Shown here: positions 7,713 to 16,682 of the stretch, piece by piece | Numbering within the stretch: the stretch's first letter is position 1 | Layout: every line of letters begins with the position of its first letter | Program-made: the position numbers and the translations under genes | From: Thermus islandicus DSM 21543 | GTDB lineage: Bacteria; Deinococcota; Deinococci; Deinococcales; Thermaceae | Direction of reading: 5' to 3' | DNA length: 64,000 nt | Assembly: GCF_000421625.1 (NCBI RefSeq) | Contig: NZ_ATXJ01000001.1 | Location: 372,001-436,000 of the forward strand | Notes under the pieces: generated by a model | Seen by the model: only the letters and a program-made list of their open reading frames with translations | Database searches by the model: none | Told to the model about the DNA's origin: nothing

Positions 7713-8630
7713 CTAGGGGGCAGGGGGAGCCGGAGCACCTTCCAGGCCGAAGTAGCGCCTGAGGAGCTCCCGGGCCTCCGGGGGAAGGGGGGTGCGCTCC
7801 AGGTACACCTCGGCGCCCCGCCGCACCCCTTCCGGGGGCCGGCCTCCCGGCCAGGGGGCCGGGAGGTCCCCACTCCCTCCCTCCCCGCCCGGGGAGAGGA
7901 GACCCGCCTCCGGCCCGGAAGGGATCTTTCCCGGCGTGGGGAGGGGCGTTTGGCCCTCCCCGGGGGGCTTCCCCTGCGCGCCTCCTAGGCGTTCCCCAGC
8001 GGGGCCTTGGGCCGGGTTGCCGGCGGGGGGCGTTCGCCCCGCTTTTAAGGAGGGGCCCTCCTGTCCCTTGCCGGACGAGGGTGGGCCCTCCTCCCCCTTC
8101 GTTCCCTCCCGGGGGGCTTGGGCCCCATCCTTGCCCCTTGGCCCTTCGGCTCCGGGCGCGGGGGCTTCCCGGGGCGGGGCCTTGGCCTCTCCCGCCGGGG
8201 AGGCCTCCCTCGCCGAACCCCGGTCCTTCCCGAAGGCGGGGGCCTCGGTGGCCGGGGGTTGCCTGGGCTCAGGCCTTTCCCCCTCAAGGGGTTTCCAGGG
8301 GGCCAGGGCGAGGAGGAGGACCAGGAGGTAGGCGAGGAGGAGGCCGGTGGGGAAGGGGGGCGGCTCCATCCGCACCTTTTTGGCCTCCTGCCAGAGCCGC
8401 TCCTCCCCGTAGGCCAGGGCCGTGGGGTAGGCCAGGCTCTTCCGGGCGATGGCCCTGAGGGCCCGGCCCTCAAAGGGCCGGGCGGGGAGGAGGAGGGCCA
8501 GGGGGGAGGCCAGGGCCAGGCCGGGGTCAAGGAGGCCCAGGAGGGCTAGGCCTAAGGCCAGGAGGAGCCGGTAGCGCCAGGCCAGGCGGCGGGCGTAGAG
8601 CCGGTGGAACCCGGGGTCCATCAAGGCCAT
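7713..8630 (-). CDS. Membrane protein with long Pro/Gly/Glu linker, function unknown
   Basis: 305 residues; I do not recognise the family. Residues 20-45 and about 94-112 are hydrophobic helices flanking a 45-residue cytoplasmic-looking segment. Residues from about 115 to 265 are a low-complexity linker rich in Pro, Gly, Glu, Ala and Lys. The tail (VYLERTPLPPEARELLRRYFGLE) resembles the short C-terminal helix seen in some proteins of aerotolerance (Bat)-type operons, but that is a weak resemblance. It is the last gene of the minus-strand run led by pspA and dxs, 61 bp after the DUF4139-like gene. Codon use matches its neighbours. Confidence 0.6.
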   Translation of the reverse strand: MALMDPGFHRLYARRLAWRYRLLLALGLALLGLLDPGLALASPLALLLPARPFEGRALRAIARKSLAYPTALAYGEERLWQEAKKVRMEPPPFPTGLLLAYLLVLLLALAPWKPLEGERPEPRQPPATEAPAFGKDRGSAREASPAGEAKAPPREAPAPGAEGPRGKDGAQAPREGTKGEEGPPSSGKGQEGPSLKAGRTPPAGNPAQGPAGERLGGAQGKPPGEGQTPLPTPGKIPSGPEAGLLSPGGEGGSGDLPAPWPGGRPPEGVRRGAEVYLERTPLPPEARELLRRYFGLEGAPAPPAP

Positions 8631-8691
8631 TATCCCCGAGGGCCCGGGGGTGGGGGCCCCCGGAGGCGAAGGGACTTGGCCCGGTGGGGGC

Positions 8692-9696
8692 TCAGCGGGG
8701 GAGGGTGAGGCGGTAGACCAGGGTGCGGACCTCCTTGGGCTTGAGGGAGACCTCGAGGCGGTACCCCTCGGGCAGAAGGTCGGCCCCGGGGAAGTCCAGG
8801 CGGAAGGGCCTGGGGAAGGTTTCGGAGAGGAGGAGGGCGACGGGATAGGGGTAGGGGTTTTCCAGGCGGGTTTCCACCCGATAGGTGACCTCCTTCTCCC
8901 CCTCCCCCACCCGTTCCACCCGGCGGGCGAGGCGGGCCTCGAGGTCCCGTCCCAACCAGACCTCCGTCCGCTCCCCCTCAGGGGTGGGCGGCATGGGGGC
9001 CTGGCCCAGGAAGAGGCTCCCCTCCGTAACCTCCAGCGTTCCCGGGGCCAGGGGGAAGGGGGCCGGGAAGCGGTAGCCCCGTTCCACGGGGAGAAGCCGG
9101 TCGGTGCGGAAGGGGGCCTGGTAACGCAAGAGGCGCTCCGGGGCCACCGCCGCCTTCAGAAAGGGGATCTCGGTGGTGCCGGGGAGGAGCTTCCTGCCCG
9201 AAAGCTCGTAGCGGAAGAGGCCGAAGGGGCTCCCTGGGGAGGCCTCCCCCAGGGCGCGGAGGGCCGCCTGGGGTGCCCGGGCCTCCAGAAGGGAGGCCTC
9301 CCCGGCGAGGAGGGTGAGCCGCCTCGCCTCCAGGGCCTCCCCCTCGAGGCGGAGGCGGGCCCAGGCGGTGAGGCGCATTGGGGAGAGGGGGCCGCCCTCG
9401 AGGGTGTAGAACACCTCCCCGGAAAGCCCCGTGTAGAGGTAGCGGAGCACCGCCTGCCCCTCCCCGCGGTAGCGGAAGAGGACCGCGCCCCCCTGGTAGA
9501 CCCGTTCGGTCTCCTCCACCCCCAGAAGGCGCAAGGAGCCCTGGGGAATCCGGGAGAGCCTTTCCCCCGCCAGGTACACCCAGGTGGAGGGGGGCAGGAC
9601 CACGGGCTCCTTGACCTCGGCGAAGCCGGGGTAGACCACCACCTCTTGGGCCAGGGCCGCAAGGCCCAGGAAAAGGAGGGCGAGGGCTTTTCTCAT
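8692..9696 (-). CDS. Secreted DUF4139-like protein
   Basis: 334 residues with an N-terminal signal peptide ([17 protein letters not shown], cleavage after ALA). The body is beta-rich and resembles the DUF4139 type of mucoidy-inhibitor-like protein: it ends with DLLPEGYRLEVSLKPKEVRTLVYRLTLPR, and has VERVGEGEKEVTYRVETRLEN, which is the usual layout of the C-terminal half. The N-terminal coiled coil of larger family members is absent. Function is unknown. Its start overlaps the upstream MBL-fold gene by 4 bp (ATGA), so both are in one operon after dxs. Confidence 0.7.
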   Translation of the reverse strand: MRKALALLFLGLAALAQEVVVYPGFAEVKEPVVLPPSTWVYLAGERLSRIPQGSLRLLGVEETERVYQGGAVLFRYRGEGQAVLRYLYTGLSGEVFYTLEGGPLSPMRLTAWARLRLEGEALEARRLTLLAGEASLLEARAPQAALRALGEASPGSPFGLFRYELSGRKLLPGTTEIPFLKAAVAPERLLRYQAPFRTDRLLPVERGYRFPAPFPLAPGTLEVTEGSLFLGQAPMPPTPEGERTEVWLGRDLEARLARRVERVGEGEKEVTYRVETRLENPYPYPVALLLSETFPRPFRLDFPGADLLPEGYRLEVSLKPKEVRTLVYRLTLPR

Positions 9697-10307
9697 ACCC
9701 CCAGTCTAAGGGCCAGGGCCTCCACCTCCTGCCGGTCCAGCGGCTCCCCGTGGCCTGGGTAGACCCGCGTCACGCCCAGATCCAGGATCCTGCGCACCGT
9801 GCGCCGGGCCAGGGCGTCGTCCTCGTTGATGAGCCTCGGGGGAAGGCCCCCTCGTCTCAGGGCGTCCCCTGCCAGGAGGACCCCCTCCCTGAGGAGGCCC
9901 ACCTGGCCCAGGGTATGCCCAGGAAGGGCCACCACCCGCCACCCAAAGACCTCCTCCCCCTCCTCCGCGGGCCTCAAGGCCTCCCGGGGAAGGGGGGGGC
10001 CGAGGTTGGCGAGCCTTCGCCCCAGCAAGGGGATGGGTAGCGGGGGGCGGGGCTTTTCCCCGGTGAGGTAGGGCCACTCCCGGGGGTGGGCCAAGACGGG
10101 AAGGCCAAAGCGCTCCCAGAGGGCCTTGGCCCCGCCGGCGTGGTCCAGATGGTGGTGGGTGAGGAAGAGGAGCTTTGGGGGCAGATTCAGGAGGGGCAAT
10201 AGGCGCCTTGCCTCCCGGGGGAGGCCCGCGTCCACCAGGAAGTACCCTTCCCCTAGGGGAACGCGGTAGAGGTTGGCGGCGAAGCGCAGGACCTCAGGCC
10301 CGCTCAC
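9693..10307 (-). CDS. Metallo-beta-lactamase-fold hydrolase
   Basis: 204 residues. Zinc-binding motifs are complete: [12 protein letters not shown] near residue 50 (HxHxDH), [11 protein letters not shown] near 128, AGDAL near 145 and YPGHGEPL near 180. This is a glyoxalase II-like or general MBL hydrolase; substrate unknown. The start lies 14 bp inside dxs and the stop overlaps the next gene by 4 bp, so it is translationally coupled on both sides. Confidence 0.88.
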   Translation of the reverse strand: MSGPEVLRFAANLYRVPLGEGYFLVDAGLPREARRLLPLLNLPPKLLFLTHHHLDHAGGAKALWERFGLPVLAHPREWPYLTGEKPRPPLPIPLLGRRLANLGPPLPREALRPAEEGEEVFGWRVVALPGHTLGQVGLLREGVLLAGDALRRGGLPPRLINEDDALARRTVRRILDLGVTRVYPGHGEPLDRQEVEALALRLGV

Positions 10308-12141
10308 GGACCTGGCCCACCCCCATCTCCAGAAGGGCCTTCCGGATCCCCTCGGCGTCTATGCCCGCCTGCCGGTGGAGGCTCGGGATCGTCCCGTGCT
10401 CAAAGAAGCGGTCGGGAAGACCGAGGATCCGGATCTCTGGCCTCAGGCCCATCTCGTTCAAAGCCTCCAGCACGGCGCTCCCAAAGCCCCCCATCCTCTG
10501 GTGGTCCTCCACGGTGAGAAGCTTGTAGCGGGAAAGCTCTCTTAGCATCTCCCGGTCTAAGGGCTTGAGGAAGCGGGCGTTCACCACCCCCACCCTGGGG
10601 TCGTCCCCCGCGGCCTCGAGGGCGTAGCGGAGCGTCTTGCCGAAGGCCAGGATGTAGGCCTCCGTACCCTCCTTGAGGACCTCCCACTTGCCCCAGGTGA
10701 TCTCGGGCCAGGCGCCTTCCGGGGCCCGTTCCACGTTGTCCCGGGGGTAGCGGATGGCCACGGGGCCCCCGACCTCCAGGGCCTTCTTGAGCATGGCCCT
10801 GAGCTCTAGGGCGTCCTTGGGGGCGGCGATCTGGAAGTTGGGAACCGTCCTCAGGTAGGCGATGTCAAAGACCCCGTGGTGGGTGGCCCCGTCCGCCCCC
10901 ACGATCCCCGCCCGGTCTATGGCGAAGACCACGGGGAGGTTCTCTATGGCCACGTCGTGGATGGCCTGGTCGTAGGCCCTTTGCAGGAAGGTGGAGTAGA
11001 TGGCCACGATGGGTTTCATCCCCCGAAGGGCGAGCCCCGCCGCCGTGGTCACGGCCACGTCCTCGCAGATCCCCACGTCCAGATAGCGCTCGGGGTGCTC
11101 CAGGGAGTAGCGCACGAGCCCCGAGCCCTCCCGCATGGCCGGGGTGAGGACGAAAAGCCTAGGCTCCAGGTGGGCGAGCTCCGTGACCGCGTCCCCGAAG
11201 GCCTGGCTCCAAGAGTAGCCCTTAGAAACCTTCTCCGGCTTTTTGGGGTCAAAGCCCGGGGGGCCATGCCAGTAGATGGGGTCGGCCTCGGCCACCTTGT
11301 AGCCCTTGCCCTTCCGGGTGACGGCGTGGAGGAGGGTGGGGCCTTCCAGGGCTTTGAGGTGCTCCAGGATGTGAACCAGGCCCTTGAGGTCGTGCCCGTC
11401 CACGGGGCCCACGTAGCGGATGCCCCAGGCGTAAAAGGGGTTTTCCTGGTGCAGGAGGAGCTTGGCCGCTTCCTTGGCCCGGTCCACCAGGCCGAAGAGC
11501 TGGGGGGAGATGCGCTCCAGGATCTGCTTGCCCAGCTTCTCGGCGTCCTGGACCCACTTGCGGATCTGCAGCTCCTTGAAGTACTTGTTGAGGGCCCCCA
11601 CGTTTTCGGAGATGCTCATCTCGTTGTCGTTCAGGACGATGAGCATCTTCTTCTGGAGCTCCCCGATCTTGTTGAGGGCAGCGAGGGCCATCCCCCCGGT
11701 GAGGGCCCCGTCCCCGATCACCACCACCACGTGGTAGTCCTCCCCCATGAGGTCGCGGGCGAGGGTCATGCCCAGGGCGTTGGCCAAGGAGGTGGAGGCA
11801 TGGCCCACGGTGATGGCGTCGTGCTCCGACTCCGAGACCTTGGTGAAGCCGGAGAGCCCCCCCTCCTGCCTCAGGGTGTGGAAGCGGTCCTTGCGCCCCG
11901 TGATGAGCTTGTGGGCGTAGGCCTGGTGGCCCACGTCAAAGAGGATCCGGTCCTTAGGGGAGTCAAAGACCCGGTGCAGGGCCAGGATGAGCTCCACCGC
12001 CCCCAGGGAGCTCGCCAGGTGGCCGCCGTTTTGCGCCGTAACCCGGATGATCTCGCTGCGGATCTCCTCGGCCAGCTGAAGGAGCTCCTCCAGGGTTAGG
12101 GCCTTGAGGTCCTGAGGGGTGTTCACGCGCTCCAGCACCAT
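10294..12141 (-). CDS. dxs: 1-deoxy-D-xylulose-5-phosphate synthase
   Basis: 615 residues from the ATG at 12141. DXS is the first enzyme of the MEP isoprenoid pathway and condenses pyruvate with glyceraldehyde 3-phosphate using thiamine diphosphate. Motifs: [43 protein letters not shown], the TPP motif [18 protein letters not shown] followed by NDNEMSIS, then [18 protein letters not shown] and YPRDN in the transketolase-like second half. A GTG at 12147 is an alternative start; ATG 12141 has GTGAGG at a good distance. The later MEP gene ispF is at 32511. It follows the lipoprotein gene by a few bases. Confidence 0.97.
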   Translation of the reverse strand: MVLERVNTPQDLKALTLEELLQLAEEIRSEIIRVTAQNGGHLASSLGAVELILALHRVFDSPKDRILFDVGHQAYAHKLITGRKDRFHTLRQEGGLSGFTKVSESEHDAITVGHASTSLANALGMTLARDLMGEDYHVVVVIGDGALTGGMALAALNKIGELQKKMLIVLNDNEMSISENVGALNKYFKELQIRKWVQDAEKLGKQILERISPQLFGLVDRAKEAAKLLLHQENPFYAWGIRYVGPVDGHDLKGLVHILEHLKALEGPTLLHAVTRKGKGYKVAEADPIYWHGPPGFDPKKPEKVSKGYSWSQAFGDAVTELAHLEPRLFVLTPAMREGSGLVRYSLEHPERYLDVGICEDVAVTTAAGLALRGMKPIVAIYSTFLQRAYDQAIHDVAIENLPVVFAIDRAGIVGADGATHHGVFDIAYLRTVPNFQIAAPKDALELRAMLKKALEVGGPVAIRYPRDNVERAPEGAWPEITWGKWEVLKEGTEAYILAFGKTLRYALEAAGDDPRVGVVNARFLKPLDREMLRELSRYKLLTVEDHQRMGGFGSAVLEALNEMGLRPEIRILGLPDRFFEHGTIPSLHRQAGIDAEGIRKALLEMGVGQVRERA

Positions 12142-12148
12142 GGCCACC

Positions 12149-12793
12149 TCACTGAAAGTTCCGCTCCACCAGGATGCGCCCCTCCCGGGTGCGCACCTCC
12201 CCCACCCGGGGGGCGAACCAGACCTCGCGCACGTCCTGGCTCCGGCTGTCCCGGTAGCTTTGGCGGATGCGGTAGATCCGGAAGCTGCCCGCAGGCACGC
12301 GCACCTCCCGCTCCTCCAGCACCTCCATCTCGTAGCTTAGGGTCCCCTGGGCGAGGGGTTCCTGGCCGGAGGGGGTGAGGAGCTCCACCCGCACCTCCGT
12401 GCTGCCCCCCCAGCGGTAGCCCACGGCGAGGAGGGCCTCCGGGGGGTACTCCAAAAGGGGCGGGGCGAAGGCCACCCGGGCCGAGGGGTCTTGGAAGCCC
12501 CAAAGCTTCACCCCGGAAGGCCCCACCTGCCGAAAGTAGATCCGGTCCTCCCCCCGGCCGAAGGCGTGAAAGCGCAGGACCTCCTGGCCCAAAAAGACGG
12601 TGGGACCCTCCACCCGCACCCGGTAGGGCGGGGAGGAAAGGGCCTCCCCCTCGGGGAGATAGGCCCACTCCAGGCCAGGGGTGGCCGGGTAGAAGCCGGT
12701 TTCCCGCAGGAGGGGGCGGGCCTCCGGGGCCTGGGCGACCTGGGGAGCGCAGGCGGGGAGGACGAGGAGAAGGGCCATGAGGTACCGCCTCAT
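12149..12793 (-). CDS. Lipoprotein of unknown function
   Basis: 214 residues. The N-terminus [18 protein letters not shown] is a lipoprotein signal with lipobox LPAC, cleavage before Cys15, so the protein is exported and lipid-anchored. The body is beta-rich and contains [17 protein letters not shown] and [18 protein letters not shown], a pattern seen in many uncharacterised lipoproteins whose C-terminal half resembles a DUF3108/LolA-type sheet. The mRNA is probably leaderless: TAAACT ends 7 bases before the ATG. That hexamer contains the TAA stop of the small upstream gene. dxs starts 7 bases after its stop. Confidence 0.8.
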   Translation of the reverse strand: MRRYLMALLLVLPACAPQVAQAPEARPLLRETGFYPATPGLEWAYLPEGEALSSPPYRVRVEGPTVFLGQEVLRFHAFGRGEDRIYFRQVGPSGVKLWGFQDPSARVAFAPPLLEYPPEALLAVGYRWGGSTEVRVELLTPSGQEPLAQGTLSYEMEVLEEREVRVPAGSFRIYRIRQSYRDSRSQDVREVWFAPRVGEVRTREGRILVERNFQ

Positions 12794-12800
12794 GGTACGG

Positions 12801-12806
12801 AGTTTA
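12801..12806 (-). promoter_or_regulatory. -10 box TAAACT of the lipoprotein-dxs operon
   Basis: TAAACT ends 7 bases before the ATG at 12793 and overlaps the TAA stop codon (12804-12806) of the preceding 47-residue gene. Confidence 0.55.
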
Positions 12807-12947
12807 CCCCCTGGCCTCCCGTAGGCTGGCCAACACTTGCGGTAGCTCCTCCAGGTGGGCCTCCAGCCTGCGGGCGGCCTCGAGGTCCCCCCGGGCCAGG
12901 CCCCCCTGGGGCCGGAGGAGGAGCAGGGCTTCCAGGACCTGGGGCAT
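12804..12947 (-). CDS. Small protein of 47 residues, unknown
   Basis: A 48-codon ORF starts 13 bases after the pspA stop and ends inside the next promoter. It begins MPQVLEALLLLRPQGG and ends ASLREARG; it is predicted helical and amphipathic with alternating Leu and charged residues (LEAARRLEAHLEELPQVL). Third codon positions are GC-rich as in real genes here, and no other frame fits the gap. No family is recognised. Position directly after pspA suggests co-expression with the membrane-stress protein. It could be a non-coding gap by chance, so confidence is moderate. Confidence 0.5.
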   Translation of the reverse strand: MPQVLEALLLLRPQGGLARGDLEAARRLEAHLEELPQVLASLREARG

Positions 12948-12960
12948 CGCCTTGGGGGCC

Positions 12961-13623
12961 TCAGGCCTGGCCCAGCTCCCGCTTGAGGCGGATTAGCTCC
13001 TCCTCCACCTCTTTTTCGGCGGAGAGGGCGGAAAGCTCCTTATCCAGGTCCTGGCCGTCCAGCGCCTTTAGGGCCTCGTGCCGGTCCTCCATGGCCAGGA
13101 TCCGGGCCTCCATCTCCTCAAAGGCCTCGAGGGCCGGGTGCTGGTCCAGGCGGGATTCCAGGCGCCGGACCGCCTCGGCCGCCTCCACGCCCTTTTTCCT
13201 GGCGAGAAGCAGCTTTTTGCGGGTCTCGGCCTCGTCAATCTTGGCCTCGAGGGCCTTGAGCTGGGTCATGAGGCGGTCGGTGAGGGTTTTCTGCTCCTCC
13301 AGCTGGTGCTTGAAGCCCGCCGCCAGATCCAGAGCCCTTTTCTTCCGCCTCAGGGCCTCCCGGGCCAGGTCCTCCCGGCCTGCCCCCAGGGCCTCCTTGG
13401 CCTTCTCCTCCCAGAGGAGGGCCTCCTGCTCGTGGCTTTCTACCTCCCGCTCCAGGCGCTTGGCCTCGGCCATGGCGGCCGCCACCTGCTCCCTGGCCTC
13501 CTTCAGGGCCTCCTTCATGTCCAAAAGGGCCTGCTCCAGGATCTTCTCTGGGTCCTCGGCCCGGCGCAGAAGGTCGTTGAGGTTGGCCCGGATGAGACGG
13601 CCCATGCGGTCCAGTAGGTTCAT
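12961..13623 (-). CDS. pspA: PspA/IM30 (Vipp1) family membrane-stress protein
   Basis: 220 residues from the ATG at 13623, which has GGAGG six bases upstream; a much longer open frame runs upstream but has no coding character. The protein is almost wholly coiled coil. It starts MNLLDRMGRLIRANLNDLL (amphipathic helix that binds membranes in this family), followed by DPEKILEQALLDMKEAL, the usual PspA signature, and long heptad regions up to about residue 150, then LEAFEEMEARI. Family members form ESCRT-III-like rods that shield damaged membrane. It leads a minus-strand run with the 47-residue gene and the lipoprotein gene. Confidence 0.9.
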   Translation of the reverse strand: MNLLDRMGRLIRANLNDLLRRAEDPEKILEQALLDMKEALKEAREQVAAAMAEAKRLEREVESHEQEALLWEEKAKEALGAGREDLAREALRRKKRALDLAAGFKHQLEEQKTLTDRLMTQLKALEAKIDEAETRKKLLLARKKGVEAAEAVRRLESRLDQHPALEAFEEMEARILAMEDRHEALKALDGQDLDKELSALSAEKEVEEELIRLKRELGQA

Positions 13624-13658
13624 GGCTGCCTCCAAGAAGAGTATGCCACACCTGGTCC

Positions 13659-13687
13659 TTGACCGGAGGATGGTGGAAAGGTAGCCT
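13659..13687 (+). promoter_or_regulatory. Promoter upstream of the ABC exporter operon
   Basis: TTGACC (13659-13664), exact 17-bp spacer, TAGCCT (13682-13687). Transcription would begin inside the adjacent hairpin, giving a leader of about 220 nt before 13916. Confidence 0.5.
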
Positions 13688-13718
13688 GGGGTTGCAAGTA
13701 TGGGCTTATTGCAGCCCC
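13688..13718 (+). other. Hairpin at the start of the ABC operon leader
   Basis: GGGGTTGCAA and TTGCAGCCCC pair over 10 bp with one G-U, around an 11-nt loop. It starts directly after the -10 box, so it could be a 5' RNA structure or, on DNA, a regulator site serving both pspA and the ABC operon. Confidence 0.45.
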
Positions 13719-13915
13719 CGATACGGTGTGTTACCGCTTTCTCCAGGCAGCTGGGGGTCTCGGGATGGAACGGGGCTACCACCAAGCCTCCACGCAGGAG
13801 ATGACCCGCCGGATGGGGGTGAGTAGGGGCACACTGGCCCCCATGGCGCCCGCTTTTTCCTAGGGAGGTCCCCTGGACATCGAGGCCCATGGGCGAGAGC
13901 ATTTGGAGCGTTGGT

Positions 13916-14776
13916 ATGGTCCATGCTGAAGAAGTGGTGAAAAGCTTCGGCGCCCTGAGGGCCCTAGACCGGGTCAGCCTCTCGGTGCGTCCGGGGGAAG
14001 TCTTCGGCCTTCTGGGGCCCAATGGGGCGGGGAAGACCACCTTGGTGCGCATCCTCACCGGGGTTCTCAGGCCCGATGAGGGAAAGGCCCAGGTAGCCGG
14101 CCTGGACGTGGTGCGGGCCCCCCACCGGGTGAAGGAGCGGATCGGCTACGCCACGCAGGAGCAGAGCGTTTACCGCGACCTCACTGTGGAAGAAAACCTC
14201 CTTTTCCGGGCCAGGCTCTACCGCCCCGGGGAGGCCCAGGCCCTGGCGGAGGAGGCCCTCCTTCGCTTTGGCCTCCGGCCCTATGCCAAGATCCTGGCGG
14301 GGCATCTTTCCGGCGGGTGGCGGCAAAGGCTGGCCCTGGCCCAGGCGGTGGTCCACCGCCCGGAGGTCCTCTTCCTAGACGAGCCCACCACGGGGCTGGA
14401 CCCCCTTTCCCGCCGGAGCATTTGGGACCTAATCCACGAAGAGGCGGGGAGGGGGGCCTCGGTCCTGGTCACCACCCACTACATGGACGAGGCCGAGCGG
14501 TGCCACCGCCTGGCCCTTCTCTTTGGAGGGCGGGTCCTAGCCCAGGGCACCCCCCAGGAGCTCAAGGCCCTGGCCCGAGAGCGGGCCCGCTTCCTTTTCG
14601 CCCAGGGCCTTTCCTTGGAGGCCCTTCGGGGGCTTCCGGGAGTCTTCGAGGCCTGGCCAAGCGGCGAGGGGGTGAGGCTCATCGCCCGGCCCTCCTTTCC
14701 CCTGGGGCCGGGGTTTCAAGAGGTTGAGCCCAGCCTGGAGGACGTGTTCGTCCTCCTCACCAAGGAGGCCCTATGA
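13916..14776 (+). CDS. ABC exporter ATP-binding protein
   Basis: 286 residues from the ATG at 13916, which has GGAG seven bases upstream. Walker A is GPNGAGKTT near residue 40, the Q-loop is in YATQEQSVYRDLTVEEN, the signature is LSGGWRQRLALAQAVVH, Walker B is VLFLDEPTTGLDP, and the H-loop His is in VLVTTHYMDEAERC. This is the DrrA/CcmA-like group that pairs with ABC-2 permeases. After residue 220 a short C-terminal extension follows. It overlaps the permease gene by 4 bp. The signature reads LSGGW rather than LSGGQ, a minor variant. Confidence 0.93.
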   Translation: MVHAEEVVKSFGALRALDRVSLSVRPGEVFGLLGPNGAGKTTLVRILTGVLRPDEGKAQVAGLDVVRAPHRVKERIGYATQEQSVYRDLTVEENLLFRARLYRPGEAQALAEEALLRFGLRPYAKILAGHLSGGWRQRLALAQAVVHRPEVLFLDEPTTGLDPLSRRSIWDLIHEEAGRGASVLVTTHYMDEAERCHRLALLFGGRVLAQGTPQELKALARERARFLFAQGLSLEALRGLPGVFEAWPSGEGVRLIARPSFPLGPGFQEVEPSLEDVFVLLTKEAL

Positions 14777-15894
14777 GCCGCATCCTGGCCCTGGCGCTAA
14801 AAGAGCTTTTGCAGATCCGGCGGGACCACGTCCTGCCCCGCCTCATCGTCCTCCTACCTACCCTGATGCTCCTCCTCTTCGGCTACGCCATCAACTTCAC
14901 CCTGAGGGACATCCCCCTGGTCCTTTACGACGTCTCTAGGGACCGTATCAGCGAAGCCCTTCTCCGTGAACTCACCCGGGGGGGCGTCTTCCGCCTGGCC
15001 CTGGAGGCGGAAAGCCCTGGTGGGGTGGTGGCGGCCATAGATCGGGGCCAAGCCCGGGTGGGCCTGGTGGTACCCCCGGGGGCCCTGGAAAAGGTGCGCC
15101 GGGGGGAGAGTGTGGCCCTCCAGGTTTACGTGGACGGCGCCGACCCCAACTTCGCCTTCCAGGCCCAGGCCGCCCTGAGGAAGGCCCTCCAGGAGGTGAA
15201 CGCCCGCATTCTGGTGAGCCGGGCGTTGGCCGGGGAGAGGGTGCTTCCCCCCTTGAGCCCGGAGCTTCACACCCTCTACAACCCGGAGAACAAAACGGCG
15301 TGGTTCATGATCCCCGGGATCATCGGCCTGGTGCTCACCATGTTCACCGTGCTCCTCACCGCCCTCTCCATTGTGCGGGAGGCGGAAAGCCGCATGATGG
15401 AAAGCCTCCTCGCCTCCCCCTTAAGGCCCCACGAGATGGTTTTGGGGAAGGTGCTCCCCTACCTCTTCATCGCCTTCGGGGTGGCCCTTTTGGTGTTGGC
15501 CTTGGGGCACTGGGTCTTTGGGGTGCCGGTGCGGGGAAGCCTGGGGCTTCTCCTCCTGGCCATGTTCCTCTTCGTCCTGGGCTCCTTGGCGGCGGGGGTG
15601 TTCATTTCCACCCTGGCCCGCACCCAGGTGCAGGCGGTCTTCGGCACTTACGCCTACGCCTTCCCCACCATCTTCCTCTCCGGGTTTGTCTTCCCCGTGG
15701 ACGGCATGCCCCGGTTTTTCCAGCTTCTTTCCTACCTGGTCCCCGCCCGCTACCTCATTGAGGTCCTGCGGGGGGTGATGCTTAAGGGGGTGGGGCTTGC
15801 GGTGCTTTGGCCCCACTTGCTGGCCCTGGCCCTTTTTTCCGGCCTGGTGCTCTTCCTGGCCTCGGCCCGCTTCCAGAGGCAGGTGGCGGTATGA
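14773..15894 (+). CDS. ABC-2 type permease
   Basis: 373 residues. One hydrophobic helix near the N-terminus (RLIVLLPTLMLLLFGYAI) is followed by an extracytoplasmic domain of about 150 residues, then five helices in the C-terminal half (from about residue 180). This is the YhhJ/YbhR-like ABC-2 layout. YNPENKTAWFMIPGIIGLVL and MESLLASPLRPHEMVLGKVLPYL are family signatures. With the ATPase it forms a half-size exporter that would act as (ATPase)2(permease)2. It overlaps both neighbours by 4 bp (ATGA). Confidence 0.92.
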   Translation: MSRILALALKELLQIRRDHVLPRLIVLLPTLMLLLFGYAINFTLRDIPLVLYDVSRDRISEALLRELTRGGVFRLALEAESPGGVVAAIDRGQARVGLVVPPGALEKVRRGESVALQVYVDGADPNFAFQAQAALRKALQEVNARILVSRALAGERVLPPLSPELHTLYNPENKTAWFMIPGIIGLVLTMFTVLLTALSIVREAESRMMESLLASPLRPHEMVLGKVLPYLFIAFGVALLVLALGHWVFGVPVRGSLGLLLLAMFLFVLGSLAAGVFISTLARTQVQAVFGTYAYAFPTIFLSGFVFPVDGMPRFFQLLSYLVPARYLIEVLRGVMLKGVGLAVLWPHLLALALFSGLVLFLASARFQRQVAV

Positions 15895-16682
15895 AAAGGC
15901 TTTTCGCCCTTTTCCCCTTTTGCGCCCTGGCCCTGGCCCAGGGGCGCCTCGAGGCCGGGCTCTTTGCCGCCCTCTCGGGGCCCGTCCCGGCCCTGGAGGC
16001 CGGATGGGCCCTGGGGGAGGGCGAGGTCTTCGCCCGCCTGGCCCTCCCCCGGGGGGCCTTGGGCTACGCGGGAAGCCTCTCCCTGGGGCCTCTGGGCTTC
16101 CTGGCCTACGGCCTCCAGGGGGAGGTGGGCGAGGGGGGCTTGGGCGGGGCAGCCTTCCTGGAGGGCGGGGCCGGGCCCTTGGCCCTGGAGGGGAGGCTGG
16201 GCTACCGGCCCCAAAGGGCCTACCCCCTCTTCCCCGAGGAGGGGTTCTTCGGGAGGCTCTTCCTCCGCTACCGCCCCGCCGCCAGCGGGGTGGTGGGCCT
16301 GGAGCTCGCCCGCGGCACCCCCCCGAGGCCCCCTTCCTGGGGTCTCCAGCCCGGGTTTTCCTCCTGGCGCCTGGAGGGAAGCTACGCCTTTCGGGAAGGG
16401 GCCACCTACACCCTTGGGGCGGGGCTTTCCGGCCTCCCCTACGCCCTTTTGGGCTGGAAGGGGGAGGTGGGGGAGGAGGGGGAGGTCCTGGAGCTTCTCC
16501 TGCGCCTTGGGGGGGTGAACCGCCTCGAGGCCGGCCTTTACTTAGGGGAGGCTAGCCTTTTCCTCACCCTCTCCTACCCGTGGGCGGGTAGCCTTTTGGC
16601 GTGGCTGGGGGACCTGGGCCTCGAGGCGGGCTACGAGGGGGCCCCCTACGCCTGGGTCCGCTACGCCTGGAGGTGGCCGTGA
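15891..16682 (+). CDS. Exported beta-rich protein, outer-membrane-like
   Basis: 263 residues from the ATG at 15891, which overlaps the permease stop. The signal peptide MKRLFALFPFCALALAQ ends in ALA-Q. The rest is a succession of short strands rich in Gly, Leu, Tyr, Phe and Ala with alternating pattern (LGPLGFLAYGLQGEVGE, GRLFLRYRPAASGVVGLEL, LEAGLYLGEASLFLTLSY) and it ends with an aromatic (RYAWRWP), as beta-barrel outer membrane proteins do. I recognise no named family. It lies between an ABC exporter and a LolA-like protein and is likely part of that export route. Confidence 0.65.
   Translation: MKRLFALFPFCALALAQGRLEAGLFAALSGPVPALEAGWALGEGEVFARLALPRGALGYAGSLSLGPLGFLAYGLQGEVGEGGLGGAAFLEGGAGPLALEGRLGYRPQRAYPLFPEEGFFGRLFLRYRPAASGVVGLELARGTPPRPPSWGLQPGFSSWRLEGSYAFREGATYTLGAGLSGLPYALLGWKGEVGEEGEVLELLLRLGGVNRLEAGLYLGEASLFLTLSYPWAGSLLAWLGDLGLEAGYEGAPYAWVRYAWRWP

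Larger units (their letters stand above)
13624..13915. other. Divergent intergenic region between pspA and the ABC exporter operon
   Basis: 292 bp without a convincing gene. It holds a plus-strand promoter (13659-13687), a hairpin at 13688-13718, and the upstream region of pspA on the other strand. A short run from 13889 in the ABC frame is open but the stronger start is 13916. Confidence 0.5.

Noticed and set aside
13688-13718. GTTGCAA-containing sequence resembling a Thermus CRISPR repeat
   Set aside because: Only one copy exists and the rest does not match any repeat I know; it is a simple hairpin. No CRISPR array was found anywhere in the window.
13624-14058. Long N-terminal extension of PspA (145 residues)
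   Set aside because: It overlaps the start of the ABC gene, has no coding character and the conserved family start with a ribosome binding site is at 13623.
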